DNA of 64,000 nt from assembly GCF_030053155.1 (NCBI RefSeq), contig NZ_CP125641.1, forward strand, positions 124,001 through 188,000. Direction: 5' to 3'. This DNA comes from Rhizobium sp. BT03. GTDB taxonomy: Bacteria > Pseudomonadota > Alphaproteobacteria > Rhizobiales > Rhizobiaceae. A program made the position numbers and the translations under genes. The notes beneath the pieces were generated by a model that worked only from the letters and a program-made list of their open reading frames with translations, had not been told where the DNA came from and searched no databases. Of the stretch, positions 44,274 to 53,027 are shown one piece after another (the stretch's first letter is position 1; every line of letters starts with the position of its first letter).

Positions 44274-44316
44274 TTTGTTTCTCCTGTCTTGCTTCCATGC
44301 GGTCCGGGGACAGCCT

Positions 44317-44823
44317 CTAATTCTTGACCTTGCCCGGTGCGTCGGCTGCATTCGCGTAGGTGGTGCCGCTCGGGCCATATCCGGTGATGGCGACCATAGC
44401 CGGCTCGTCCCGGGTCTCGCCGAAATGGTTCGCATTGGCGGGTTCCGTGTAGATGCCTCCCGCCGCCAGCTCTTTGAGTTTTGTCTCGTCGTAGGTGTCA
44501 CCCCATCCGATGTAGAACTTTCCCGACAGCACGGTCACGAAGCGCGAGTCTGGATGTGACAGCGGCATGATGCGCTTGTGGGGCTCGAGGCGTAGAAGAA
44601 CCGTATAGAGCTGCGGTTTGGTCGGATCGCCATAGAGCATCTTGGCGCTCTGGCCGCCGACCTGGGACACGCCCACAGTGTTCGAAGCGCTTTGCGAGAC
44701 GGCCAGCTCCTGAGGCGTGGCGACGATAACCTGCATTGGTCCGCCGGCGTCCTGGGCTTCAGCCACGCTTGCCTGCGTGATCACGGTCATGGCAAGAACC
44801 AGGCATGGAAAAGTCGATTTCAT
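44317..44823 (-). CDS. Periplasmic cupin-domain protein
   Basis: 168 residues with a Sec signal peptide (LVLAMTVITQASVAEA then QDAGG). Single cupin barrel: LYTVLLRLEPHKRIMPLSHPDSRFVTVLSGKFYIGWGDTYDE and IYTEPANANHFGET; the His/Glu pattern only partly matches a metal site. Function unknown. Pairs with the RidA-family gene, 203 bp downstream of the MFS gene on the same strand. Confidence 0.85.
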   Translation of the reverse strand: MKSTFPCLVLAMTVITQASVAEAQDAGGPMQVIVATPQELAVSQSASNTVGVSQVGGQSAKMLYGDPTKPQLYTVLLRLEPHKRIMPLSHPDSRFVTVLSGKFYIGWGDTYDETKLKELAAGGIYTEPANANHFGETRDEPAMVAITGYGPSGTTYANAADAPGKVKN

Positions 44824-45026
44824 TGGTCACTCCTTCGTCTTGACGGAAATTCCATAGGAACATTCAAGCTCCGTCACGGAAATCGGTTGGGAATTTGCCC
44901 AGCCAGCCCAAAGCGCCCGCCTGGGAAGATCTGGTTGGTCCTGTCTGTCTTGATAGAGCTGCCGGGATCGAAGTGCCGTTTTGTCGATTGCATGGAAACG
45001 GCCGGGTTCTCGGCAGCTTTCTGCAA

Positions 45027-46331
45027 TTACTGCCCGCCGGTAACGGTTTGCTCCGCCGCCGCGATGGAACCGCGCTCTTCCGTGGCCTGCCCAACGCTTG
45101 GCGTGAGCTTGATGCCTTTCGTTTCGGGGAGCAGCAGCGTCGCGAGGATCGCAATGCTGTACCCGAGCAACGCGATCAGCCCGATGGCCTCGGCCAGGGT
45201 GATCCACTGCGCCAGAATACCGATGCCCGAGACGGCTGCTGCGCCGGCGGCCTTGCCGAAATTGTAGGCGAAGCTCTGGCCGCTGCCGCGCACCGCGGTC
45301 GGGAATAGCTCGGTGAAGAATGGGCCGAGTGCGGCGTAATTGCCGATCGTGAAGAAGCCGAACGGAACTCCCATCAGAATAAGCTCCCAGCCCGACAGCG
45401 GCAGGAACATATAGGCGATGGTCACCAGCCACGAGCAGACCAGAAACAGCTGGAACGTACGGCGCCGGCCGAGCACATCGGACAAATACGCACTCGCCAG
45501 GAAACCGAAGAAGGAGCCGCCCGTGACCAGGAAGATGTAATAGCCGGAGGCGCTGGGCGAGAGGTGACGGACCGTTTTCATGAACGTCGGCAGCCAGTTG
45601 ACGATCGCGCCGCCGACACCAACCACGCCAAAGGCCAGCAGAGACGCCAGGATCGTCACGCGCAGTACGTCGGGAGCGAAAATCGCGCTGAGGCCCGGGT
45701 CGCGGCCACTGGCCTTAATCGCAGCACGGGTCTGTTGATAGAGCTCCGGCTCCTCGAGCGATCGACGCAGGTAGAGCACCAGAAAACCGGGCAGCACGCC
45801 GATCATCAGCAGGGTCCGCCAGGCATATTCCGCCGGTACGTGGGCGAGAACGATGCCGGCCAGGATTGCCGCGGCACTCCAGCCGACGCCGAAGCCGCTT
45901 TGAACGCTCCCCACCGCCTTGCCGCGATGGGCAGGCCGGATGATCTCGCCCATCAGCACTGCGCCGGCCGCCCACTCGCCGCCAAAGCCCAATCCCTGCA
46001 ACACCCTGACGATGATGAGTTGTTCGAAGTTTTGCGTGAAGGCTGCGAGGAAGGTGAAGACCGAGAACCATAAAATGGTGAATTGCATGATGCGGACGCG
46101 ACCGAACCGGTCGGCCAGATAGCCGCACGCCCACCCGCCCACTGCCGCAGAAAGAAGTGTGGCCGTGGCGAGATAACCCGCCTGCGCCGTCGACATGCCC
46201 CAGGCGGCGATCAGCACCGGAAGCACGAAGCTGAAAAGCTGTGCGTCCATCGCATCCACCGCCCAGCCGGCAAAGCACCCCCAGAACGTATTTCGCTCTC
46301 GTTTTGTTAATTCACGATACCAGCTAAACAT
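45027..46331 (-). CDS. MFS transporter, aromatic/organic acid symporter type
   Basis: 434 residues, 12 predicted membrane segments. MFS signature GYLADRFGRVRIM between TM2 and TM3; WAVDAMDAQLFSFVLP in TM1 matches the acidic-TM1 motif of acid:H+ symporters; second-half motif YLSDVLGRRRTF. ATG 46331 has GGGAGG upstream. Downstream of the SDR gene in the 45.0-48.9 kb operon, it is the likely uptake system for the unknown acid degraded there. Confidence 0.93.
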   Translation of the reverse strand: MFSWYRELTKRERNTFWGCFAGWAVDAMDAQLFSFVLPVLIAAWGMSTAQAGYLATATLLSAAVGGWACGYLADRFGRVRIMQFTILWFSVFTFLAAFTQNFEQLIIVRVLQGLGFGGEWAAGAVLMGEIIRPAHRGKAVGSVQSGFGVGWSAAAILAGIVLAHVPAEYAWRTLLMIGVLPGFLVLYLRRSLEEPELYQQTRAAIKASGRDPGLSAIFAPDVLRVTILASLLAFGVVGVGGAIVNWLPTFMKTVRHLSPSASGYYIFLVTGGSFFGFLASAYLSDVLGRRRTFQLFLVCSWLVTIAYMFLPLSGWELILMGVPFGFFTIGNYAALGPFFTELFPTAVRGSGQSFAYNFGKAAGAAAVSGIGILAQWITLAEAIGLIALLGYSIAILATLLLPETKGIKLTPSVGQATEERGSIAAAEQTVTGGQ

Positions 46332-46370
46332 TTGGTTTCCTCCCAATGTTGATTGTCCCGGCTCGGCCGG

Positions 46371-47159
46371 TCACACGACGAGCGGCGTCAATCCTCCATC
46401 CATGGTCAGCGATGCGCCGGTCACGTAGGAGGCTCGCGCGCTCGCAAGGAAAAGCGCCGCGTCGGCCACCTCTTCCGGGGTGGCGTAGCGCCCGAGCGGT
46501 ATGCGCTGCTGATTTTGACGCAACAGCTCCTCAGGCGGCTTTCCGGTCGCGCGCGATTCCGCCTCCAATGACATCTGCACCCGGTCGGTCATCGTGGCGC
46601 CGGGGTTGATAACGTTGACGCGTATGCCGGCGTGGCCCCAGGCGGCGGCCAGACCTGCAGAGGCGAGCATCAGCGCCGCGTTCGCAGCGCCGCCGGGAAT
46701 GTGGATCGGCGAGGCAATCTTGCCTCCGGTTCCGATGATGTTGACGATAGCGCCAGCGCGCCGCGACACCATGCGCGGCAGCACATAGTCGGTGACGTTC
46801 ATGTAGGTGAAAAACTTCGCGTCCATCGCCACGCGCCACTTGTCCGGCGTCAACTCGCTTGGCGGTACACGCACGGCGCCGCCTGCGGAATTCACCAGCA
46901 CTGCAATCGGGCCGACCTGCTCTTCGGCTGCGATCACCGCCCGTTCCGCCGCTGCGCCATCGGCAAGATCGGCAGAAAATGGCGTGACGTCGATGCCGTC
47001 CGCCGCGAGTTTCGCCTGGGCGGCGGCGAGATTTTCCTGGCTGCGCGATACGATGACCACACGAGCGCCTTCCTTGCCGAAGGCCTGAGCGCAGGCAAGG
47101 CCGATGCCTTTGCTGCCGCCCGTAACCAGAACGACTTTCCCATCAAGCTCGAGGTTCAT
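46371..47159 (-). CDS. SDR-family protein lacking the canonical catalytic residues
   Basis: 262 residues with a normal cofactor site (TGGSKGIG at 13-20, NSAGG at 90-94). Where SDRs carry catalytic Ser and YxxxK there is [11 protein letters not shown] and [10 protein letters not shown]: Ser is Gly143, Tyr is Gly, Lys is Asn160. The reaction must therefore differ, or the protein may be non-catalytic. Start 47159 is coupled by ATGA to the stop of the 2-hydroxyacid dehydrogenase gene. Part of the acid-catabolic operon. Confidence 0.88.
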   Translation of the reverse strand: MNLELDGKVVLVTGGSKGIGLACAQAFGKEGARVVIVSRSQENLAAAQAKLAADGIDVTPFSADLADGAAAERAVIAAEEQVGPIAVLVNSAGGAVRVPPSELTPDKWRVAMDAKFFTYMNVTDYVLPRMVSRRAGAIVNIIGTGGKIASPIHIPGGAANAALMLASAGLAAAWGHAGIRVNVINPGATMTDRVQMSLEAESRATGKPPEELLRQNQQRIPLGRYATPEEVADAALFLASARASYVTGASLTMDGGLTPLVV

Positions 47160-48160
47160 TGCAATGCTCCCTGTTTCAGCACATCCGGGTTGTGGATGTT
47201 GATCGGCGTGCCCTGGGCAAAAGCCACGATCTGGTCGAAGGCATTGCCATAGGCAAATTCGTAGTTGTCGCGCTCGACATAGCCGAGATGCGGCGTGCAC
47301 AAGGCGTTCGGCAGCAACAGCAAAGGGTCGTTCGGGTCGGTCAGCGGCTCGTGCTCGAACACGTCGACCGCCGCTTTGCCGGGCCGGCCGATGCGCAGCG
47401 CCTCGACCAGTGCTCCGGGCTTGATCAGCTCCGCCCGGCTGGTATTGACCAGCAGGGCCGTCGGCTTCATGACGGCGAGTTCCTGGGGGCCGATCAGCCC
47501 CGTGGTCTCCGCATTCAGGCGCAGGTGCAGGCTGAGGACGTCTGATTGCGCAAAAAGCGCCTGCTTGCTCGAAGCGACCGCGAAACCTTCCGTACGTGCT
47601 CGATCCAACGAGCCCTCACGCCCCCAGATCAGCAACTCCATGCCGAAGGCGGCGCCGATCCGCGCCACCATCGAGCCGAGCTTGCCAAAGCCGTAGATCC
47701 CGAGTGTCCGGCCGCGCAGCCCCAACCCGACCGTGCTCTGCCACGCCCCCTTGCGAAGTGCCGCGCTTTCGAGCGGAATGTTGCGCATTGCCGCCAAAAT
47801 CAGCCCCCAGGTGAATTCCACCGTCGGGTGGGATGGGCGTTGCGTCAGGGCCGAGGAGACGAGCACGCCGTAGCGCGTGCATGCGGCGAGATCGATATGC
47901 GGCACGTGGCCGTTCTGACTGATCAGCTTGAGGTTCGGCAGCCGGCTGAGCAGCGCTTCATCCACCTTGGTCCGTTCGCGCAGCAGCACCAGCACATCAG
48001 CATCGGCAAGCCGCTCCGCCAATATGCCGACATCGGCCACCGCATCGTTCCAGATCCGGATCTCATGGCCCTGCAATTTGCCGAAACAGTCGAGCGTGCG
48101 AACGACGTCCTGATAGTCGTCGAGGATTGCAACACGCAGTCTTGGGCTGGGATTGGCCAT
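47156..48160 (-). CDS. D-2-hydroxyacid dehydrogenase, NAD-binding
   Basis: 334 residues of the D-isomer-specific 2-hydroxyacid dehydrogenase family: NAD site [10 protein letters not shown] (about 150-160), catalytic Arg in VNTSRAELI (about 238), Glu in VFEHEPL (about 267), and the His in [23 protein letters not shown] (about 291). It reduces or oxidises a 2-keto/2-hydroxy acid. ATG 48160 lies 5 bp after the RraA-like stop. The operon context implies a hydroxy-dicarboxylic or aromatic-derived acid. Confidence 0.93.
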   Translation of the reverse strand: MANPSPRLRVAILDDYQDVVRTLDCFGKLQGHEIRIWNDAVADVGILAERLADADVLVLLRERTKVDEALLSRLPNLKLISQNGHVPHIDLAACTRYGVLVSSALTQRPSHPTVEFTWGLILAAMRNIPLESAALRKGAWQSTVGLGLRGRTLGIYGFGKLGSMVARIGAAFGMELLIWGREGSLDRARTEGFAVASSKQALFAQSDVLSLHLRLNAETTGLIGPQELAVMKPTALLVNTSRAELIKPGALVEALRIGRPGKAAVDVFEHEPLTDPNDPLLLLPNALCTPHLGYVERDNYEFAYGNAFDQIVAFAQGTPINIHNPDVLKQGALQ

Positions 48161-48165
48161 GATAT

Positions 48166-48912
48166 TCACTCTTTGCTCGGAAGGTCGGCAACCGCTGTGC
48201 CGGCGTCGATGGCGCTGCATTTCTCGTGCTCGAAGGCGGCCTTGGTCAGCGCCCGTTCCAGTACCTCGGCCGCGCGGGCGATCGGAATGAAGCAAACGCC
48301 GGTTTCATCGGCGACGACGATGTCGCCCGGCGCCACGCGAACGCCGGCAATCTGAATGTCGCCGTTGATCTCCACGGTTTCGATGCGCCACTTCCCGGTG
48401 ACCGGCGTGATCTCGGTGGCCCAGAGCGGATAGTCCACGCGACGGGAGTGGCCGACGTCGCGGATGCCGCCGGAGACGATCGCCCCGGCTTCACCTTGCC
48501 GCTTGCCTGTTTGCGCCGAGATGCCGCCCATGTTGGATACGCCTGCAACACCGTCGATCACGATGACGTCGCCCGGCAGCGCCAGATTGTGCGCCTCGAA
48601 CTCCGCCATGCGGTTCACCCGGCCACGGGCAGTTTCGTAGACATGCTCGCGCTGCATGATGTTGCGTACGGTCAGTGCCGGTCCGATGATGCTGGCGTTC
48701 GGCAAGGTCGGCTTGAGAACCGATGCGCCGACAGCGCCGGTGATGCCCAGTTCATCCATGACATCGGCGATGACGCTGGTGGCATCGGCAAGATGCTTGA
48801 ACTTCTCGATCAACCCCTGGGGTGGCCGGGGTGCGCGCAGCAACCGAATACGATCCGGGCTGATCTTTCCGGTCAGCTTTAGTCTAAGCTCTCCGGCGGG
48901 AGCATCATTCAT
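48166..48912 (-). CDS. RraA-like protein, putative 4-hydroxy-2-oxoacid aldolase
   Basis: 248 residues of the RraA/dimethylmenaquinone methyltransferase-like family: VIADVMDELGITGAVG, GPALTVRNI, PGDVIVIDGV, IVSGGIRDVG (with the conserved GGxRD) and VAPGDIVVADETGV. Members acting as HMG/CHA aldolases cleave 4-hydroxy-4-methyl/carboxy-2-oxoacids to pyruvate plus a ketoacid. First gene of the minus-strand operon, divergent from the LysR gene; an aldolase role suits the context better than RNase E inhibition. Confidence 0.9.
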   Translation of the reverse strand: MNDAPAGELRLKLTGKISPDRIRLLRAPRPPQGLIEKFKHLADATSVIADVMDELGITGAVGASVLKPTLPNASIIGPALTVRNIMQREHVYETARGRVNRMAEFEAHNLALPGDVIVIDGVAGVSNMGGISAQTGKRQGEAGAIVSGGIRDVGHSRRVDYPLWATEITPVTGKWRIETVEINGDIQIAGVRVAPGDIVVADETGVCFIPIARAAEVLERALTKAAFEHEKCSAIDAGTAVADLPSKE

Positions 48913-49031
48913 CAGATAAATCCTCTCGATATCGGCGCAGCCACTGCGTCCGTTGCCACGCTCGTTTCTGGGTATGGGTGGTAGAGTTGCGCAAAAGATC
49001 GGAATCGTCCAATTTCGATTTAGGAGTAACG

Positions 49032-49052
49032 ATTATAACCAGAGTGAATAAT
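49032..49052. promoter_or_regulatory. LysR-type T-N11-A box
   Basis: ATTAT, 11 nt, ATAAT: a perfect palindrome with T-N11-A geometry, ending directly before the LysR-gene ATG at 49053. It lies in the divergent spacer shared with the RraA-like operon, so it may both repress lysR and activate the operon. Confidence 0.7.
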
Positions 49053-49979
49053 ATGCGGCTGGACCTGAACTTGCTCGTCGTCATCGAAGCCATCATGCTG
49101 GAGCGGAACGTCACGCGCGCCGCCGCCAGCCTGTCGATGAGCCAGCCGGCCGTCAGCAACGCCCTTCGGCGGGCTAGGAAACTGACGCGCGACCAGCTTT
49201 TCCTGAAAGTCGCGGAGGGCGTTCAACCTACGTCGCGGATGATGGCCATCTGGCCCGAACTTCATCGTTCATTGGCGGTGATCCGAGCGTCGATCGCACC
49301 GGAGCAGTTTGATCCCCGCTCGGATCCCACCAGTTTCCGGATTGCCATCACCGACAGCCTTGCTGCGGAAGCGGTCAGCGGCATCACGCTGAAGCTGCGG
49401 TCAATGTCGCCATATGCCCGCGTGGCGTTTTCCTTCCACACCAACGCAAACTCTCTTGAAGGAATAGATCGCGGCACGCTGGACTGCGCCGTCGGAATGT
49501 TCCCGTCACTTCCGCGAGACATCCATGTTCAGGGGCTTCGGACGGATCATTATATCTGCGTTATGCGCCCCGGACACGCAGTAGCGGACGATATGAATCT
49601 CGACCGGTTCGTCGCAGCATCACACGTGCTGGTGACCCCATCCGGGATCGATCTAGGCGTCGTCGACGGTTGGCTCAGCCTGCATGGTCGCACAAGGACG
49701 ATCGCTGCGGTCGTCAATCACTTTGCAGATGCCCTGAGGATTGTCGCGGGAAGCGACCTGCTGACCTGCGTGCCAAACGGTTTTATGAATGGACCTGGCC
49801 GCGCGCTTGCGGCGCAGCACGGACTGATCTGTCGTGAGATACCTTTTGAGACCGAGAAGTTGATCTACAAGCTGATCTGGCATGAGCGGCTCGACACCCA
49901 CCCGGCCCATCAATGGTTCCGCTCGCTGGTCGCCGATGTATGCGGAGTGTCTTCCGCAGCCATGGAGCAAGACAATTGA
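49053..49979 (+). CDS. LysR-family transcriptional regulator
   Basis: 308 residues: N-terminal LysR helix-turn-helix (LLVVIEAIMLERNVTRAAASLSMSQPAVSNALRRAR, about 8-43), then a two-lobed effector domain. The NodD/NahR-like start (MRLDLNLLVVIEAIM) places it in the group sensing aromatic or organic acids. ATG 49053 is fixed by homology; the usual ribosome site is overlapped by a T-N11-A box, consistent with autorepression. Divergent from the acid-catabolic operon, its probable target. Confidence 0.93.
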   Translation: MRLDLNLLVVIEAIMLERNVTRAAASLSMSQPAVSNALRRARKLTRDQLFLKVAEGVQPTSRMMAIWPELHRSLAVIRASIAPEQFDPRSDPTSFRIAITDSLAAEAVSGITLKLRSMSPYARVAFSFHTNANSLEGIDRGTLDCAVGMFPSLPRDIHVQGLRTDHYICVMRPGHAVADDMNLDRFVAASHVLVTPSGIDLGVVDGWLSLHGRTRTIAAVVNHFADALRIVAGSDLLTCVPNGFMNGPGRALAAQHGLICREIPFETEKLIYKLIWHERLDTHPAHQWFRSLVADVCGVSSAAMEQDN

Positions 49980-49995
49980 ACGCAATTCGAAAACA

Positions 49996-50020
49996 ACCGC
50001 CGCCTCGAAAGGGCGGCGGT
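49996..50020. terminator. Bidirectional terminator between convergent genes
   Basis: Perfect 9-bp arms ACCGCCGCC (49996-50004) and GGCGGCGGT (50012-50020), loop 7 nt, between the LysR stop and the convergent DUF3422 stop. Confidence 0.75.
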
Positions 50021-50038
50021 GAACCCGCCTTTGTCGCG

Positions 50039-51301
50039 TCAGTGGCTTCCGGATGCCGGGCCGTGCGGCACGCCGGCGATGCTCTTGCGCACATGGCGAA
50101 CCGCGGTCCAGACGGCGAAGAGCACGAGCGGGATGGCGCCGAGAACGGCGAGCTTCGTCACATGCGGATCGACACCCAAGGCGGAGATGCTTTCGAGGCT
50201 GATCTTCGCCAAGCCAATAGTATAATAGGTGATGGCGATGACTGAGAAGCCTTCGACCGCCTGCTGGATATGCACCTGGATACGCGCGCGCTCTTCCATC
50301 GAGGTCAGCAATGAGGCGTTCTGATCTTCGAGCTGAACCTGCACGGTGGTTCTGAGCAGGTCTCCGGCCAGGCTGACGCGTTCGGCGAGTTCGTCGAGGC
50401 GCCGTTCTGCCGCATAGACCGAGCGGACGGCCGGTTGGAAGCGCCGGTCGATGAACGTACCCAGCCTTTGCCTTTGTTCGACCCGCTCTTCCCGAAGCTC
50501 CGACAGCCGGCTTGCGACGATCTCGGCATAGGCTTTCGTCGCGCCGAAGCGGTGGCGGGCGAGCGCGGAGAAATTGAGCACGTCGGACGAGAGCCGGGTC
50601 ACCTCGGACAGCAGCGCCTTGTCGACTTTGACGGCGCTCTGCATATGCGCGATCAGCAGATCGAGGCGCTGGTCGAAGGCGGAAAGCTTGGAGACCGTCT
50701 CGCGCGCCATCGGTAACGCCAGCAGCGCCATCATCCGGTAGGTTTCGATCTCCAGGAAACGCCGCACCATGCGGCCGGTGCGGTAGGCGTTGAGATTGCG
50801 GTTGAAGAACAGGAATTCGACGAAGCCGCTGTCGGTCAGGCGGAAGTTCGAATGCACTTCCGCATCGCCGCCGCCGACCCGCGAAGCGACATAGTCGAGC
50901 TTGGGTTTTTCCAGCGTGCGCCCGTCCTTTTCCTCGCGCACCAGCACGCGCACGGCCGCGATGACCTTTCCGCCAATCTGGCTGCAGCAGGCCCGAAAGG
51001 CTTCCGGCGGGTTGCTGCCGGGTTCAGCCGATGCCGGCACGACGAAGGTGAGGGTGAGGAATTCGGTATGGGCTTCCCATTTCAGCCGGCCGTCGCCGAC
51101 GCGGCCGATGCCGTGGTTGCCCTCGCCGGTCGTGGTCACATCTTCCAATCCCGGCAGGGAACCGGGCAGCGAAGGAGGGCCATTGTCGCCGACGATGGCG
51201 ACGTGCCAGACATCGGTGTCGCCATCGAAGTAAAGCGACGGCCGGGCATGCAACTCGTTGTGAAGCTCCCTGCGCAGCGGATGCTCGGAACCCATCGGCA
51301 T
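50039..51301 (-). CDS. DUF3422 membrane-anchored protein
   Basis: 420 residues matching DUF3422: HPLRRELHNELHARP at the N-terminus, WEAHTEFLTLTFV, a long helical middle section (about 200-350), and two C-terminal membrane segments (FSVIAITYYTIGLAKI, AVLGAIPLVLFAVWTAV). The architecture resembles an inner-membrane protein with a large cytoplasmic coiled domain. Function unknown. It stands alone between convergent and divergent neighbours. Confidence 0.9.
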   Translation of the reverse strand: MPMGSEHPLRRELHNELHARPSLYFDGDTDVWHVAIVGDNGPPSLPGSLPGLEDVTTTGEGNHGIGRVGDGRLKWEAHTEFLTLTFVVPASAEPGSNPPEAFRACCSQIGGKVIAAVRVLVREEKDGRTLEKPKLDYVASRVGGGDAEVHSNFRLTDSGFVEFLFFNRNLNAYRTGRMVRRFLEIETYRMMALLALPMARETVSKLSAFDQRLDLLIAHMQSAVKVDKALLSEVTRLSSDVLNFSALARHRFGATKAYAEIVASRLSELREERVEQRQRLGTFIDRRFQPAVRSVYAAERRLDELAERVSLAGDLLRTTVQVQLEDQNASLLTSMEERARIQVHIQQAVEGFSVIAITYYTIGLAKISLESISALGVDPHVTKLAVLGAIPLVLFAVWTAVRHVRKSIAGVPHGPASGSH

Positions 51302-51478
51302 GGAGATGCACCTCTAAACGGTAGACAGTCGCTGGGTCGCCGGCGGAACGTCCGGGTGCCGGCGCTTGATAATTTGATATGGCGCCTGGGGCTGGCTCAG
51401 GCTGACAACGCCTATAGCCTCTCCGGAGGCTGGTGTCACGACGCCTTCGCATCAGGCACGAGCGTTGGCTAAAAAACG

Positions 51479-51512
51479 ATCAGCCACGGCCCGTTGCGAG
51501 ACCGTGGCTGAT
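51479..51512 (-). terminator. Rho-independent terminator of binding-protein gene
   Basis: Perfect 11-bp arms ATCAGCCACGG (51479-51489) and CCGTGGCTGAT (51502-51512), followed on the minus strand by a six-T run (51476-51471). It lies 38 bp after the binding-protein stop and shows this gene is monocistronic. Confidence 0.92.
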
Positions 51513-51549
51513 GCAGCGCGCATTCTGCGGAGGGCGCAGGCGCGGCCGG

Positions 51550-52836
51550 TTACTTGTTGGCGGCGAGCGCCACGTTGACCTTGTCGACATCGGCGGACAT
51601 CGCCTTGAAGGTGTCTTCGAGGGAAAGCTCGCCGACGATCAGCTGGCTCATGCGCTGGACGATGAGCTGGTAGATGGCGGAGGACCCCTTGAGACGTTCC
51701 AGTTCGCGGGCTGCCTTCGGTGCGCTGTTGCGGCTTGCGAGGAAGACGGCCATGGCGTCCTTGGCGTTCTTGCTCTCGAGCTTGTACTGCGGGTCCTTGA
51801 TGTCGGCGCCGGTCAGGATGACGTAGTTTTCGGCGACTTCACGCTGGACCTTTTCGGAACCGAGGAACTCGATGAAGGAGGCGACAGCCTGCGGGTACTT
51901 GGTACGCTTGAAGCCGACGATCGCGGTGCCGCCGGGCATGGCGTAGCAACCGGCATCGCCGCAGGGCGCGCTGATCGCCGTCCAGTCGAAGGCGTCGCCG
52001 ATCTTCTTCTGGAACGGATTGACCATCCAGTTGCCGGCGATATAGGTCACGACATTGCCGTTGACGAACTCGTCACCCATGTTCTTGTACTGGGTTCCGC
52101 CGGCAGCACCCCACATTTCCTTCGGGAAAGAGCCGTCCTTCGTCCAGTTGTAGAGATCGGTGATGTAGCGCTTGGCGGCATCGTCGGGGAAGGAGAACTT
52201 GCCGTCCTTGACGTAGTTCGAGCCGTAGGAGAAGGCCGCGCCGGAGAAGCGGTGGCCCGAGCGGTCCATCGTGAAGGGGATCTGGGCGCCGGTCGCCTTG
52301 GCGACGCGTGCCGAGGCCTCGACGATGTCCTTCAGTGTGGCGGTCGGCGTCGGAAGCGGTTCTTTCGCCTGCTCGAACAGCGTCTTGTTGACGAAGGGCA
52401 GGTTGAAGGTCTGCGACGCGACATAGCCGTTGATCGAGTTCGGATCGTTGACGCCGGGGAAACGAAGCGTGTTCAGGCTGTCGCCGTGCAGCTTGGCGAA
52501 ACCGTCCGGGTCTTTCATCAGGGGGCGCATGTCGAGATAGTAGGGCGCCAGCTGCCAATCGGTGATCTTGGCGACATCGGGACCTTCGCCGACGGCGAGC
52601 TGCACCGGCAGCTGCTTGGCGACGGCATCATAACCCGACGAGACGAAATTCACCTTGATGTCGGGATGCGCGGTCTCGAATTCCTTGCTCAGCGCTTCCA
52701 TCCGCTCGACATAAGCCTGGTCGTCGTCGGTGAAGAGAAAGGTGATCGTCTGGGTTTCGGCCATGGCCACGCTGGACCATGCGAAAGAAACGGTGACAAG
52801 CGCCAGTGCGAAAGCCCCTGAAAGATAGGTTTTCAT
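51550..52836 (-). CDS. Sugar ABC transporter substrate-binding protein (CUT1)
   Basis: 428 residues with a Sec signal peptide (FALALVTVSFAWSSVAMA then ETQTITFLF) and solute-binding family 1 features (VAKITDWQLAPYYLDM, TFNLPFVNKTLFEQA, GNWMVNPF). A CGDAGC pair near residue 270 could form a disulfide. ATG 52836 is preferred over 52842 because GGAGG is 6 nt away. It stands divergent from the GH105/GH28 operon with permeases and ATPase, so it probably binds pectin-derived oligosaccharides. Confidence 0.93.
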   Translation of the reverse strand: MKTYLSGAFALALVTVSFAWSSVAMAETQTITFLFTDDDQAYVERMEALSKEFETAHPDIKVNFVSSGYDAVAKQLPVQLAVGEGPDVAKITDWQLAPYYLDMRPLMKDPDGFAKLHGDSLNTLRFPGVNDPNSINGYVASQTFNLPFVNKTLFEQAKEPLPTPTATLKDIVEASARVAKATGAQIPFTMDRSGHRFSGAAFSYGSNYVKDGKFSFPDDAAKRYITDLYNWTKDGSFPKEMWGAAGGTQYKNMGDEFVNGNVVTYIAGNWMVNPFQKKIGDAFDWTAISAPCGDAGCYAMPGGTAIVGFKRTKYPQAVASFIEFLGSEKVQREVAENYVILTGADIKDPQYKLESKNAKDAMAVFLASRNSAPKAARELERLKGSSAIYQLIVQRMSQLIVGELSLEDTFKAMSADVDKVNVALAANK

Positions 52837-52848
52837 TTTCATCCTCCC

Positions 52849-52864
52849 ATGAAAACATTTTCAT
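52849..52864. promoter_or_regulatory. Operator-like palindrome, copy 1
   Basis: ATGAAAACATTTTCAT, a 16-bp palindrome apart from its central pair, 13 bp upstream of the binding-protein start. It matches the copy at 52990-53005 in 15 of 16 positions. The shape resembles LacI-family and KdgR-type (pectin catabolism) sites. Confidence 0.7.
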
Positions 52865-52989
52865 CAATCGCGGCCTCAGCCATCGATATGTAAATTTCAT
52901 ATACTTGACATTCGTCGCGTCAAGCTATTTTCTACGCAAATAGCGATGTTTTTGAGCAATTCTCGAAAATCACGCACCAAAATAGACTT

Positions 52990-53005
52990 ATGAAAATATT
53001 TTCAT
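52990..53005. promoter_or_regulatory. Operator-like palindrome, copy 2
   Basis: ATGAAAATATTTTCAT, a perfect 16-bp palindrome, 23 bp upstream of the large-protein start and 141 bp from copy 1. The two copies bracket the divergent promoter, each next to one start codon, as expected for a shared repressor. Confidence 0.75.
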
Positions 53006-53027
53006 AGGATTGCGGAGGAGGCGATCT

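Noticed and set aside
48166..48912. Calling the RraA-like protein an RNase E inhibitor
   Set aside because: It is longer than true RraA and lies in a catabolic operon; aldolase-type function is likelier.
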